The notes: generated by a model from the letters alone, not told the origin. DNA of 64,000 nucleotides from Nostoc sp. MG11 (GCF_014904695.1 NZ_JACXXN010000005.1:248001-312000); one strand, 5' to 3'. Shown: positions 47,619-55,793, counted from the stretch's first letter. Numbers and translations are program-made.

Positions 47619-48737
47619 TTAAACAGGATGAAAGTAGAAGGCAGCCGCTAGTACAGCATAAGTTGCTAGTAGTAGCATTCCCTCTAACCAGTTAGAGCGA
47701 CCATCCAAGCTAATGAGATTAGCAATGACTACAGCAATGATCACTGCAACAACCTCAAATAAGTTAAAGTTTAAGTCCATTGGTTGTCCAATCACCTGCC
47801 CAACTATCACAAGTAGCGGCGCAACCAACAAAGCAACCAGCAGACTCGACCCCATTGCTACGGACACCGACAAGTCCATGTTGTTCTTAATCGCTACTCG
47901 AACAGCGGTGACATATTCGGCTGCACCTCCAACTAGTGGTAACAAAATTACTCCGGTAAATAGAGGTGTTAATCCTAGTCCTTTTGTTGCCTCTTCAACT
48001 GCACCGACAAAAATCTCGGATACGAACGCTATACCAATCGTTGCCACAAGCAAAATACCAACCCAAAGACTCAGGTTTGGCTTTGAATGTTTATCTTGTG
48101 TGGCCTCGTCCTCAGAAATTTTATCTCCTAGTTCTATAACCCCAACATCATAGAGGTAGCTGTGAGTTTTTAAAGAAAACAACAGTGTAAAACCATAAAC
48201 TACAATTAGAATGACCGCTACAAAAATCGACAGGTTAGTAATAGCGCTTTGCTCGACCACATTAGATGTGGTGATCACCATTGCAGGCAGAACAATTGCA
48301 GTCACAGCTAGTGTCATTGTCGAACCGTTAACTCGTGCTGCCATTGGCTGAAAAGTCTGCTCCTTGTAACGCAATCCCCCTAATAGCATAGATAGCCCCA
48401 TTACCAGTAGTAAATTACTGATAATTGTCCCTGTAATGCTGGCTTTTACAATGTCTACCAAGCCTTCTTTGAGAGCTACTAGACTAATAATTAACTCAGT
48501 GGCATTACCAAAAACTGCATTTAACAAGCCTCCTATGGAAGGCCCTAAAACTACGGCAATTTCTTCTGTCGCCGTACTCAACCAAACTGCTAACGGAACG
48601 ATTGCGATCGCTGAAAGTCCAAATACTGTTAATGCGTCCCAGTTCAACTTATCTGCGACAACAGCAATCGGTAAGAAAACTAGTAAACCTATTGAAATTA
48701 GGTTTTTAGTTTGTGTATTTTTCAATGCGGTTGGCAT
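47619..48737 (-). CDS. cax: Calcium/proton exchanger (CaCA family, Cax type)
   Basis: 372 residues with about eleven hydrophobic segments in two homologous halves. The alpha repeats are visible as GNATELIISLVAL (about 77-89) and GGAAEYVTAVRVAI (about 270-283), each with the acidic residue that binds Ca2+. A polar acidic loop (205-220) separates the halves. It should export Ca2+ in exchange for H+ across the plasma membrane. ATG at 48737; single gene. Confidence 0.92.
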   Translation of the reverse strand: MPTALKNTQTKNLISIGLLVFLPIAVVADKLNWDALTVFGLSAIAIVPLAVWLSTATEEIAVVLGPSIGGLLNAVFGNATELIISLVALKEGLVDIVKASITGTIISNLLLVMGLSMLLGGLRYKEQTFQPMAARVNGSTMTLAVTAIVLPAMVITTSNVVEQSAITNLSIFVAVILIVVYGFTLLFSLKTHSYLYDVGVIELGDKISEDEATQDKHSKPNLSLWVGILLVATIGIAFVSEIFVGAVEEATKGLGLTPLFTGVILLPLVGGAAEYVTAVRVAIKNNMDLSVSVAMGSSLLVALLVAPLLVIVGQVIGQPMDLNFNLFEVVAVIIAVVIANLISLDGRSNWLEGMLLLATYAVLAAAFYFHPV

Positions 48738-49028
48738 AGGTGTATAGCTCTAATAATGATTATTTGACCAAAACTGAGGGTTTAGGGTGTAGTCTTTCAG
48801 GACGCGCCTTTGACCTAGTAGCGATCGCATGACGAAATAAATGTTTGCACAAAAATAGCCTAATTATTCGATTCAACTGCCGCATTGTAGTTGCGCTTAT
48901 TTGCGGTAGTAAGCTGATGCGCTTCTAGATTGTACATTTTTGTATTAAGACTGTCATAAATTATTGGTCATCTGTCCTTTGAAACACAAATGACCAATGA
49001 CAACTTTTAGTGAAAGTATTGCTTAAGA
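48738..49028. other. Intergenic region with an ATTGGTCAT/ATGACCAAT repeat
   Basis: About 290 bases. A HIP1-like site is near 48822 and the inverted repeat ATTGGTCATCTGTCCTTT...ACAAATGACCAAT lies at about 48962-48999, related to the TTGTCATTTGTC type between the devC and devA genes. No gene is seen. Confidence 0.5.
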
Positions 49029-49253
49029 TTAAGCAATTTTCTGCTCCGGCAACTTAGGCTGAGATTGCCCATCACCCTCTGGTAGCTGCGGGTCGATTAA
49101 ACAGTCAGCAGAATGACCATTTATCAAGACTTTTAAGCCAAAAGGCGTCACATGTACGATGACGATCCCATTAAATCCTGCCAGCATAACGAATAAGGTA
49201 GCGAACAAAACAGAGTAGAGGAAGATCCAAGTATTACGGCTATTGAGATTCAC
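49029..49253 (-). CDS. Short membrane protein of unknown function
   Basis: 74 residues starting with GTG at 49253, with AAGGAG 9 bases ahead. A single hydrophobic segment covers about 9-35 (WIFLYSVLFATLFVMLAGFN), followed by HVTPFGLKVLINGHSADCLI and a Pro/Gln-rich tail (PEGDGQSQPKLPEQ). No family recognised. It could be a signal-anchored small subunit or regulator; neighbours do not help. Confidence 0.5.
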   Translation of the reverse strand: MNLNSRNTWIFLYSVLFATLFVMLAGFNGIVIVHVTPFGLKVLINGHSADCLIDPQLPEGDGQSQPKLPEQKIA

Positions 49254-49289
49254 TATTTTTTCTCCTTGTTTACTAGTGATATCCCTATG

Positions 49290-49405
49290 CCCAAGTTATG
49301 ATTTATGGCTTAAATAACACAAAAACGGTTAAATGGTACGTCTTTGTGATATCCTTGAAAGAACAAATAATCTATTCGGCTCGAATCCTAAAATTCATAA
49401 CTTGG
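49290..49405 (+). promoter_or_regulatory. Long-range inverted repeat overlapping a terminator (attenuator-like)
   Basis: CCCAAGTTATGA at 49290-49301 is the exact reverse complement of TCATAACTTGGG at 49394-49405. The right arm covers the loop and the GGG of the terminator hairpin at 49378-49418, so in RNA the two pairings exclude each other. GTGATATCC also occurs twice (about 49276 and 49346). No + strand gene follows, so the role is open. Confidence 0.45.
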
Positions 49406-49418
49406 GTTCGGGCTTTTT
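49378..49418 (+). terminator. Rho-independent terminator on the + strand with no upstream gene
   Basis: Stem GCTCGAATCC with GGGTTCGGGC (10 pairs, three of them G-U) around a 15-base loop, then TTTTTT. It lies between two minus-strand genes, so any RNA it ends must be a + strand non-coding transcript or an antisense RNA. Confidence 0.6.
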
Positions 49419-49545
49419 TGTTTGGTGACACGGAATTATCCAGAGTCCCAAAAACAGGCATTATTTATTTTATTAGTGTTCATAACATCTTGATTTCCCA
49501 CTTTTGCACATATTTGGGCATGACCCAGACAATTAAATTTCAGTC

Positions 49546-50085
49546 TCATAACTCAGCGCCACTAGATAGTTCACTAAAGACCGCATCGAGTTTGTTTTGA
49601 GAAAGATACCAGTTTAGGAGTTTGTTCAGGAGTAGACTCTGAAGTTTGGCGTTGTACTCAATAACTCTAAAAGCACGCTCTGTAGTACTTTGATCCAGGC
49701 GACCCAAACGCAAAAGATGAATCCAGCAAAGTGTGCAGTTGAGGGATAACCTGAACTCAACAGAGAGAGCAGACTTGAATTGCTCAAATTGTTGATTAAT
49801 AAGATCTATATCAAGTGGCTGTTTAGGGTCAAGTTCGTTGGAAGTAAGACGCCAGCTTAAAAGTTTGTCAAGCAGTAAACTCTGAATTTTAGTGTTATGC
49901 TCGATGACTTCAAAAGCCTCAACTGTAGCGCTTTGATCAAGTTTGTCCAGATGCAAAAGATGAGTCCAATGAAGTATGCAGTCAAGACACAATCTAAACT
50001 CTTTAGAGAGAGGAGAATGAAATTGTTCAAATCGTTGGTTGATGTAATCTGCCTGTACCTTAGTACTGATCGTACTATTACTCAT
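49546..50085 (-). CDS. Protein of two tandem HisKA-like (DHp) units lacking the phospho-His
   Basis: 179 residues made of two repeats, 14-86 and 95-167, about 48 of 73 positions identical. Each ends like the HisKA dimerisation domain of cyanobacterial hybrid kinases: compare LDQSTTERAFRVIEYNAKLQ with the usual LD..T...AL..IERNAKLQ...IEDLLD. The H-box (normally HELRTPLNAILGW) is degenerate: KEFRLCLDCILHW and VEFRLSLNCTLCW, with the His replaced by K28 and V109. No ATPase, receiver or sensor domain is present. It may be a dimerisation partner or decoy for a histidine kinase; this is inference. Upstream are four phased CGGTA motifs. It is divergent from the NACHT gene. Confidence 0.65.
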   Translation of the reverse strand: MSNSTISTKVQADYINQRFEQFHSPLSKEFRLCLDCILHWTHLLHLDKLDQSATVEAFEVIEHNTKIQSLLLDKLLSWRLTSNELDPKQPLDIDLINQQFEQFKSALSVEFRLSLNCTLCWIHLLRLGRLDQSTTERAFRVIEYNAKLQSLLLNKLLNWYLSQNKLDAVFSELSSGAEL

Positions 50086-50110
50086 AACACGCTTCTTATA
50101 TCAAGAATAT

Positions 50111-50150
50111 ACGGTATCTGGCGGTAAATAGCGGTATCCGTCGGTATTTA
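50111..50150. promoter_or_regulatory. Four CGGTA direct repeats at exact 10-bp spacing
   Basis: CGGTA occurs at 50112, 50122, 50132 and 50142, each 10 bases from the next, so all face one side of the helix. They lie 26-60 bases upstream of the ATG at 50085 on the minus strand, within the likely promoter. This is the pattern of a cooperative activator or repressor site. Confidence 0.65.
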
Positions 50151-50464
50151 TTAATTTACAAGTTTTTTATACTACTGTCTCTCCCTCTGTAAGCAGATTT
50201 GTCGAGTATCTTCAGGAGTAATAGCACGAAAAGTTTGATAACACTCCTCAAAATCTGGAGTCATCACCAAGTACCAATTTTTGTCTAGCAGTCAAAGGGA
50301 AAAGTAGCTCTTTGAAGGTGTAATGTATTTTTCTCAGTGTCGTCTTATTGGTTCAAAATTGATTTTTTAAACACTAAGACACCAAGACACGAAGCTGAAA
50401 AGCCCAAAATTTGGTAATTTTTTAGAATTTTTACCCAATCTACTCAAGCACTGCTACAAGTCTC
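50151..50464. other. Intergenic region with a possible gene remnant
   Basis: About 310 bases. On the minus strand, 50182-50264 can read MTPDFEECYQTFRAITPEDT before a stop, with a GAGGAG inside it; this may be the tail of a lost gene, but I do not recognise it. A short tandem repeat tract (AACACTAAGACACCAAGACA) follows at 50370-50392. Confidence 0.35.
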
Positions 50465-50498
50465 TTTATAAAGTAAATATAAAAGTAAAGCGTTAGGT
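50465..50498 (+). repeat. Direct repeat flanking the NACHT gene, left copy
   Basis: TTTATAAAGTAAATAT followed 9 bases later by GCGTTAGGT. The right copy (53233-53267) has the same 16-base and 9-base blocks in the same order. The left copy lies 178 bases before the NACHT start. Confidence 0.7.
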
Positions 50499-50675
50499 AA
50501 GAGTCAGCTAGTAATATAAGTATTTATACCTCAAAATACAGTTAATAATCATCCTCAAAATTTACGAAATAGTAAATCTCCAAATTGTACAGCAACTTTT
50601 TATTAAAATTGGCTTTATAAATACACTTTAATTTATAGAATATTAAATTATTTAAAATAATAAGAGAGAATAACA

Positions 50676-53225
50676 ATGACAGCAACAGTAGTTGATCCAA
50701 AAGTTTTTGAAAAACTCAGACAAGCTTATGCAGAAAAGTTTGGTGGATCGCCAAAGCTTTTAATTATTGAGCTTAATCACGTTTATCAAGATAAAACAAA
50801 TAACCCAAGAGATGTAATTTCAGATAAAACCATCCGCAACTTCTTCAACAATACTGAACCAATGAAGATGCAAGAGAAGAACCTTAACTTCTTATGCGGT
50901 GTATTATTAGAATGCGAAAGTTATCAAGAAGCTTTAAGACAATATGCAACTTTAGGGCTAGCAGAGCAGATACATGGCAATGTAAACGCAGAGTGGCTTC
51001 AGCGCTACCAAGAATATATAAGGATAAAGTGCGGCACAATGAAGGTGCTCACGATGACTCAGCCTGTACAGTTAGATAGTATTTATGCCAATGTAAATGT
51101 TTTAGAAAGTATTAAAGGTAAGAAGCAAAAGACAATTGAAGATTTACTGGCAAATATATCTAATGAAAGTATCAGTTTTAGCCGTTTTAATTATCGTGTG
51201 AGCGATAAAAATATTGTAGCTTTAGACGCAGTAAAGCGTTACCAAAAGCTTTTTTTATGGGGTAGACCGGGAGCAGGTAAAACTACATTTCTCAAGCACC
51301 TAGCTATCCATTCCACCACAGAATTAAAAAAGCAAGTTCTCCCAATTTTTATTTCATTAAAGGCATTTGCAGACGCCGACGATAAACCGAACCTGATTGA
51401 TATAATTAAGCGAGAGTTTCTTACATGTATGGCTGAGCCATCTCAGATTGTTGAGGAATTACTTGAACAAGGTAGTTGCTTAATTTTGTTAGATGGTTTG
51501 GATGAAGTTCCAGGTGCAGAAAGCGATCGAGTATATCGAAATATTATTACTTTTGTAGAACAATTTTCCAAAAATAACTTTGTGATGACTTGTCGTTCTG
51601 GAGCTTCGGATTATGTATTTGAACACTTCACAGAAGTGGAAATGGCAGATTTTAATGAAGCTCAAGTTTTGAATTTTGTCAAAAGATGGTTTGAATCTAG
51701 CGAAGAACCAAGACTAGGAGACAAATTTTTAGAAGAAATAGAAAAAAATAGATCTATCAAAGAGTTAACGACAAGCCCATTGCTCTTAACTATGTTGTGT
51801 TTGGTGTTTGAAGATAATTATGAGTTTCCGAGAAATCGATACTCGCTGACAGAGGATGCTGTAAATATACTTCTACGCAGATGGGATGCCAATAGGCGAA
51901 TAAATCGTGATTCAATTAATAATCTAAACCTCCCATACCAACGAAAAGTAAACTTGCTTAGTCAGATAGCTTATGAAGCTTTTAACCAAGAACCACAAAA
52001 GTATTTTTGGCAGCAAAGAGAATTAGAGAAGCTAATTCATAAATATATCGAAAATATTCTAGAGGTTTCACCTGATACTCTCGCTTTTGATAGTCAAGAA
52101 ATTTTGAAAGAGATTGAAGCCAATCATGGATTACTCATGAAGCAAGCTCAAGATTTATATTCATTCTCGCATCTAACTTTTCAAGAGTATTTTGTAGCAC
52201 AGTACGTAGTAGAGAGCGGGAATTCTGAAACTTTAGCCGAGGTTATCAAACACTATTTAAAAAATCGTCAATGGCGAGAAGTGTTTCTAATGATTACAGG
52301 ACGACTCGCAAATACTGATGAATTTTTAAAACTCATGTTTCATCAGATTAATATGTTAGTAGAAAGTAAAGCTCTACAAGATATGTTGACTTGGCTGGAT
52401 GATGTAACTACCTTACATGGAGTGAAATCTAGTTCATGGAGAGCGTTTTATCTATTTGTTGACCAGGAGTTTGAATTATACATCAATCGACTTTCAAAAA
52501 ATGATTATACTTTAGTTTTAGCTGAAAAACTCGCCTCAATGTTGAGAGAGTTAAACGAGAAACAGAAGAAAAAGATTCCGCGATCGCAATTATCCAATTT
52601 CGCGTTTAATTTAGTTGATACTTATGCTAAAGCTGCTGCTAAAGCTGGTGAAAAAGAATTTAATCCTCAAAAAGTGAGCCAACTACTGAGAGAAGAACTT
52701 CCTGTCAGCGATAATTTAGTCACTATTTCTTTACTAGAAAGTGGAGTAACTATTGATAAAGAAAAGGGTGTAATTACCATTAATAAACAAAAAGACGAAA
52801 TCACCCTTGATAAAGAGCATTTTCATATTCAAGCTGATTTTGTAGATAGAACTGATATTGGTGAAGAAGATATTATCGCTACCGCTAAACAACTTAAATT
52901 CGATGATTTAGCAGATGAATTAATGTACTTGAAAGATTGTTTTCCTGCTGATAATGCTCCTAAATGGGAGTGGGAAGAGTGGGCAAAAAAATTGAAAGGG
53001 TTAATGAGGCTGTATTTACATATTGGCTTCGATGATGTCAAACTTTCACAACAGGAAATCAAAAGTTTGGAAGATTATTTTTACGCTAACATTCTGCTTA
53101 TAGAATGCATTAGAGGAGATAGTTACTCTTCTAAAGATTTACGTGACCAACTGATTGCCCATTTGTTATTACCACATAAACGCATTCCTTCAAAACTTTT
53201 ATCTCCTAGCTATAGGAATAATTAA
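50676..53225 (+). CDS. NACHT-domain NTPase (STAND / NLR-like), candidate anti-phage protein
   Basis: 849 residues. N-terminal helical region, about 1-95, with an HTH-like pattern (ISDKTIRNFFNNTEP). The NACHT module runs from about 185 to 360: Walker A GRPGAGKT at 196-203, Walker B LILLDGLDEV with D273, and TTSPLLLTMLCLVFED after it. A winged-helix/helical NACHT-associated part follows (FSHLTFQEYFVAQYVV near 495-510). The C-terminal third is helical, with a short beta-like repeat TIDKEKGVITINKQKDEI near 690-710. No transmembrane or nuclease domain is recognised. Bacterial NACHT proteins (bNACHT) are known to defend against phages; sensing by the C-terminus is inferred. AT-rich, with a weak ribosome-binding site, and bracketed by a direct repeat. 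Confidence 0.85.
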   Translation: MTATVVDPKVFEKLRQAYAEKFGGSPKLLIIELNHVYQDKTNNPRDVISDKTIRNFFNNTEPMKMQEKNLNFLCGVLLECESYQEALRQYATLGLAEQIHGNVNAEWLQRYQEYIRIKCGTMKVLTMTQPVQLDSIYANVNVLESIKGKKQKTIEDLLANISNESISFSRFNYRVSDKNIVALDAVKRYQKLFLWGRPGAGKTTFLKHLAIHSTTELKKQVLPIFISLKAFADADDKPNLIDIIKREFLTCMAEPSQIVEELLEQGSCLILLDGLDEVPGAESDRVYRNIITFVEQFSKNNFVMTCRSGASDYVFEHFTEVEMADFNEAQVLNFVKRWFESSEEPRLGDKFLEEIEKNRSIKELTTSPLLLTMLCLVFEDNYEFPRNRYSLTEDAVNILLRRWDANRRINRDSINNLNLPYQRKVNLLSQIAYEAFNQEPQKYFWQQRELEKLIHKYIENILEVSPDTLAFDSQEILKEIEANHGLLMKQAQDLYSFSHLTFQEYFVAQYVVESGNSETLAEVIKHYLKNRQWREVFLMITGRLANTDEFLKLMFHQINMLVESKALQDMLTWLDDVTTLHGVKSSSWRAFYLFVDQEFELYINRLSKNDYTLVLAEKLASMLRELNEKQKKKIPRSQLSNFAFNLVDTYAKAAAKAGEKEFNPQKVSQLLREELPVSDNLVTISLLESGVTIDKEKGVITINKQKDEITLDKEHFHIQADFVDRTDIGEEDIIATAKQLKFDDLADELMYLKDCFPADNAPKWEWEEWAKKLKGLMRLYLHIGFDDVKLSQQEIKSLEDYFYANILLIECIRGDSYSSKDLRDQLIAHLLLPHKRIPSKLLSPSYRNN

Positions 53226-53232
53226 GAGACTA

Positions 53233-53267
53233 TTTATAAAGTAAATATTAAGTAGGGTGCGTTAGGT
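53233..53267 (+). repeat. Direct repeat flanking the NACHT gene, right copy
   Basis: Starts 8 bases after the NACHT stop. TTTATAAAGTAAATAT is identical to the left copy, and GCGTTAGGT follows 10 bases later. It overlaps the hairpin at 53252-53288. Confidence 0.7.
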
Positions 53268-53288
53268 TGAAGCCATAACACACCCTAC
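53252..53288 (+). terminator. Hairpin after the NACHT gene
   Basis: GTAGGGTG and CACCCTAC arms with a partly paired interior (GTTAG...CATAAC). This GTAGGGTGCGTTA type of repeat is common in cyanobacteria and may serve as a terminator here; only a weak T-rich stretch follows. Confidence 0.5.
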
Positions 53289-53340
53289 AGTAATTTTATT
53301 TTTACTTTATCTGTACTTACGCAAAATCATGAAGAAACGA

Positions 53341-53370
53341 ACCGCCAAGGACGCAAAGGACGCAAAGGAA
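53341..53370. repeat. Short tandem repeat tract (AAGGACGCAAAGGACGCAAAGG)
   Basis: Three GACGCAAAG-type units in the region between the NACHT gene and the next possible small gene. The rest of 53289-53584 shows no gene. Confidence 0.6.
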
Positions 53371-53584
53371 TAAGAGCTTCAGAGAGTTCTTGCTTAAGTT
53401 CTATTTATAAATGACCTCTAAGAGCAAGACTACATCAGATTGGCAAGCCTAAAAAAGATTATCAACATTATGTGCAACTTTTGGTATATGAGTTTTGCCC
53501 CTTTTTACCGCTTGTTGCCGGAAATTACCTTTTAGTACTATGATGCATAGGTAGACCACAGAATTTAAAAAATGACTATTGTTT

Positions 53585-53755
53585 ATGGGCAAACAAATCA
53601 AGAAAGTATGTAAGCACGAACCAGGGAAAGCGTGGAAGGACGGCTGCTGTAGCCCCAAGCCACCACATGAACAAGTGATAGAATCTGTTGTGGAGCACTC
53701 TCCCACGGCACAAACAGAGGCACTAAAGCACTGTCTAGATGCTACTGCACTTTAA
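53585..53755 (+). CDS. Possible small Cys-containing protein of 56 residues
   Basis: ATG 53585 to TAA 53755. The product starts MGKQIKKVCKHEPGKAWKDG and has four Cys (C9, C21, C22 and C49) and a CCSPKPP turn. There is no strong ribosome-binding site. Its base composition is more GC-rich than the surrounding DNA, which favours a real or once-real gene, but no family is recognised. Confidence 0.35.
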   Translation: MGKQIKKVCKHEPGKAWKDGCCSPKPPHEQVIESVVEHSPTAQTEALKHCLDATAL

Positions 53756-53808
53756 TTCAGGAGATTAAAGAGGTACTTTTAGGTAGCCTTGATAGATCTG
53801 TATGTTTT

Positions 53809-55065
53809 CTATACTCCAGACTTAGCTTTAGCTGGTTTGTCTTGGTTCTTTCCATCAGGAATTAGTCGCTCCAGCCCACGGGCGACTAAAGGTAGAAACC
53901 CAATAATTAACGCCACACCCAGCAAGTTAAATATCAACTGTGCATTAGCGATTTGACGAGCAACATCATCCCCAGCCCCCGCCAACCTAGAAACCCACTG
54001 GGCAAATCCAGCCAACTGACTGGCAAACAAAATTCCTACTGAGGCAGAAACAACATTAAATAGTAAATGAAAGATACCTGTCCGCACCGCTGGGCGTTCG
54101 CGCCCAACAGTAGCCACAAGTGTATCAGCACATGTGCCAACTTCTGCACCCAACACTAAGGCAATACCTGCGGGTAAAGAGACTAATCCTTGACTAGCCA
54201 AAGTAACGACAATGGCAACAGTGGCAGAAGAAGATTGAACTAAGATTGTAAACAGCGCTCCAACTCCAGCACCTAGCAAGGTGTTGTTCCCCAAGGTTTC
54301 CATCAATTTGATAAATGGCTTGTAGTCCTTGAAAGGTTCCATTGCGTTTTCAATTGTCTCAAGTCCGAAAAACAGCAAGCCTACGCCAAGAGTAATTAAA
54401 CCGATTTGCTTCCAACGTTCTTGCTTACCAAAAAAAATTAATAAGAAGCCAAGAAACATGGCTATAGGCGCATACTCGCTAATTTTAAAAGCAACAATTT
54501 GAGCGCCGATAGTCGTGCCAATATTGGAACCTAAAACCACGCCGAGAGATTCTACAAAAGATAGCAAACCAGCACTCACCATTGCAATCACGATAATGAT
54601 TGTCACTGAGGAAGAATCCAAGATAGTTGTCGCTACCGTGCCTGTTGCTACTCCAGCAAAGCGATTGGTGGTGAATTTGCTAATCAAGCCTTTTGCCCGA
54701 TCGCCTGCGATCGCTTCGAGTCCCTCAGCCATTCGCGTCACACCATACAAAAACAGCACAAGTCCAGCTAGCGCACCTGTAACAATTTTGAAAATATTTA
54801 ATCCTTGTTCTTCTTTAGATTCAGCGTTCTTACTCTGCTGATTATTTTCTTTTTCCTTCCTAGAATTCTGAGCTTGCTGAGTGTTATTTTGTTGTGTTTC
54901 TGATTCAGCAGAAGTTTGAGCATTAACACTAATTTCTAAAGAAGGTGCATCAAATAAATGAAAGTTGTTTCCTAGTATAGAAGGTGAAACAACTAAAGCT
55001 GAAACTAGAATACTCAAAATCAGCATGTGGAGTATTCTTTTTTGGTAATTTCGTGATAGCAACAT
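53809..55065 (-). CDS. Na+/Pi cotransporter family protein (NptA/PhoU-less type)
   Basis: 418 residues. The N-terminal hydrophobic segment (about 12-30) and a Gln/Asn/Lys-rich stretch (50-85) come before about eight membrane helices. Two inverted Na_Pi_cotrans repeats are seen with the signature TILDSSSVTIIIV (first) and LVQSSSATVAIVVT (second), whose Ser-rich loops bind phosphate and Na+. No PhoU domain follows. It would import or export phosphate with Na+. The charged N-terminal extension is not usual for the family. ATG 55065; single gene. Confidence 0.85.
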   Translation of the reverse strand: MLLSRNYQKRILHMLILSILVSALVVSPSILGNNFHLFDAPSLEISVNAQTSAESETQQNNTQQAQNSRKEKENNQQSKNAESKEEQGLNIFKIVTGALAGLVLFLYGVTRMAEGLEAIAGDRAKGLISKFTTNRFAGVATGTVATTILDSSSVTIIIVIAMVSAGLLSFVESLGVVLGSNIGTTIGAQIVAFKISEYAPIAMFLGFLLIFFGKQERWKQIGLITLGVGLLFFGLETIENAMEPFKDYKPFIKLMETLGNNTLLGAGVGALFTILVQSSSATVAIVVTLASQGLVSLPAGIALVLGAEVGTCADTLVATVGRERPAVRTGIFHLLFNVVSASVGILFASQLAGFAQWVSRLAGAGDDVARQIANAQLIFNLLGVALIIGFLPLVARGLERLIPDGKNQDKPAKAKSGV

Positions 55066-55662
55066 AGTTCTCTTAGCCCTTCCATATTTAGTAAAATATT
55101 GAATATCAGACCAAAAATATTTGTTTCCAAAATATTAATCACCCTATAAATTAAGATTGGATAACTTGTTTTTTGATAATCTCTAAAAACAAAGAGTGAT
55201 CGCCAAAAAAATATCTTTAAAAGACTTGATGATTGCTATATAATTTAGGTATTGTGACTTATACCTAATGCAATCTAGATTTTATTAACTAGTAGACATT
55301 AAAAATTTACTACGCTTAAAGCTTAGATTAATTGCACCTTCAGAAAGATATTTTTGATTAGATTTTTTAACTTAACTTAGATTTTAATTAAACTTAAACA
55401 GATATTAACTTATCTTGGAGATAAGCAATTTTGATAACACAAATTATGTACTTTTTATCAGATTTATAGTGATAATTATCATCTTGGTGTTTTAGTGGTT
55501 CACCAGAGTATGCAGAAATACTACTCGATTAAGTATTTCTCACTTGGAATTTGGTTGTGGCAAAAGGTTAAAGGGTAAGGGTCAAAGGTGTTTTCTTGCT
55601 TTTTTCCTCTTAACTGAAAAGTATTGGGGTATATAGTTTATTAATATAGATAGAAGTGAGGT
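55066..55662. other. Intergenic region of 600 bases, no gene seen
   Basis: AT-rich DNA between the divergent transporter and the alcohol dehydrogenase. It contains no open frame with a ribosome-binding site and no strong repeat until the MITE-like element at 55663. The two promoters must lie at its edges. Confidence 0.45.
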
Positions 55663-55793
55663 GAGTGGGAGGGCTTAATTAAATGAAGGACTGTAGTAAG
55701 CAGCTTTTGTACTTGAAATCTTTGTAAAGAGCGATAAATCGCTAACTACGAACAAAAACTTTATTTTACATTTAATTATGTTTACCTACTTAT
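55663..55793. mobile_element. MITE-like element, copy 3
   Basis: About 131 bp, aligned end to end with copy 2: AGGGCTTAATTAAA near the left end, GTAGTAAGCAGCTT, GAGCGATAAATCGCTA, AACTACGAACAAAAACTTTA and an end TTTACCTACTTATAG. Ends are imperfect inverted repeats. It lies 60 bases ahead of the alcohol dehydrogenase start and may affect its promoter. Confidence 0.7.

Noticed and set aside
49298-49600. A 100-codon open frame on the + strand
   Set aside because: It runs across the terminator and attenuator-like structure, overlaps the end of the HisKA-like gene on the other strand, has no ribosome-binding site and an unconvincing composition.
53449-53706. An 85-codon minus-strand frame
   Set aside because: It lies opposite the possible 56-residue Cys protein and has no ribosome-binding site or recognisable pattern.
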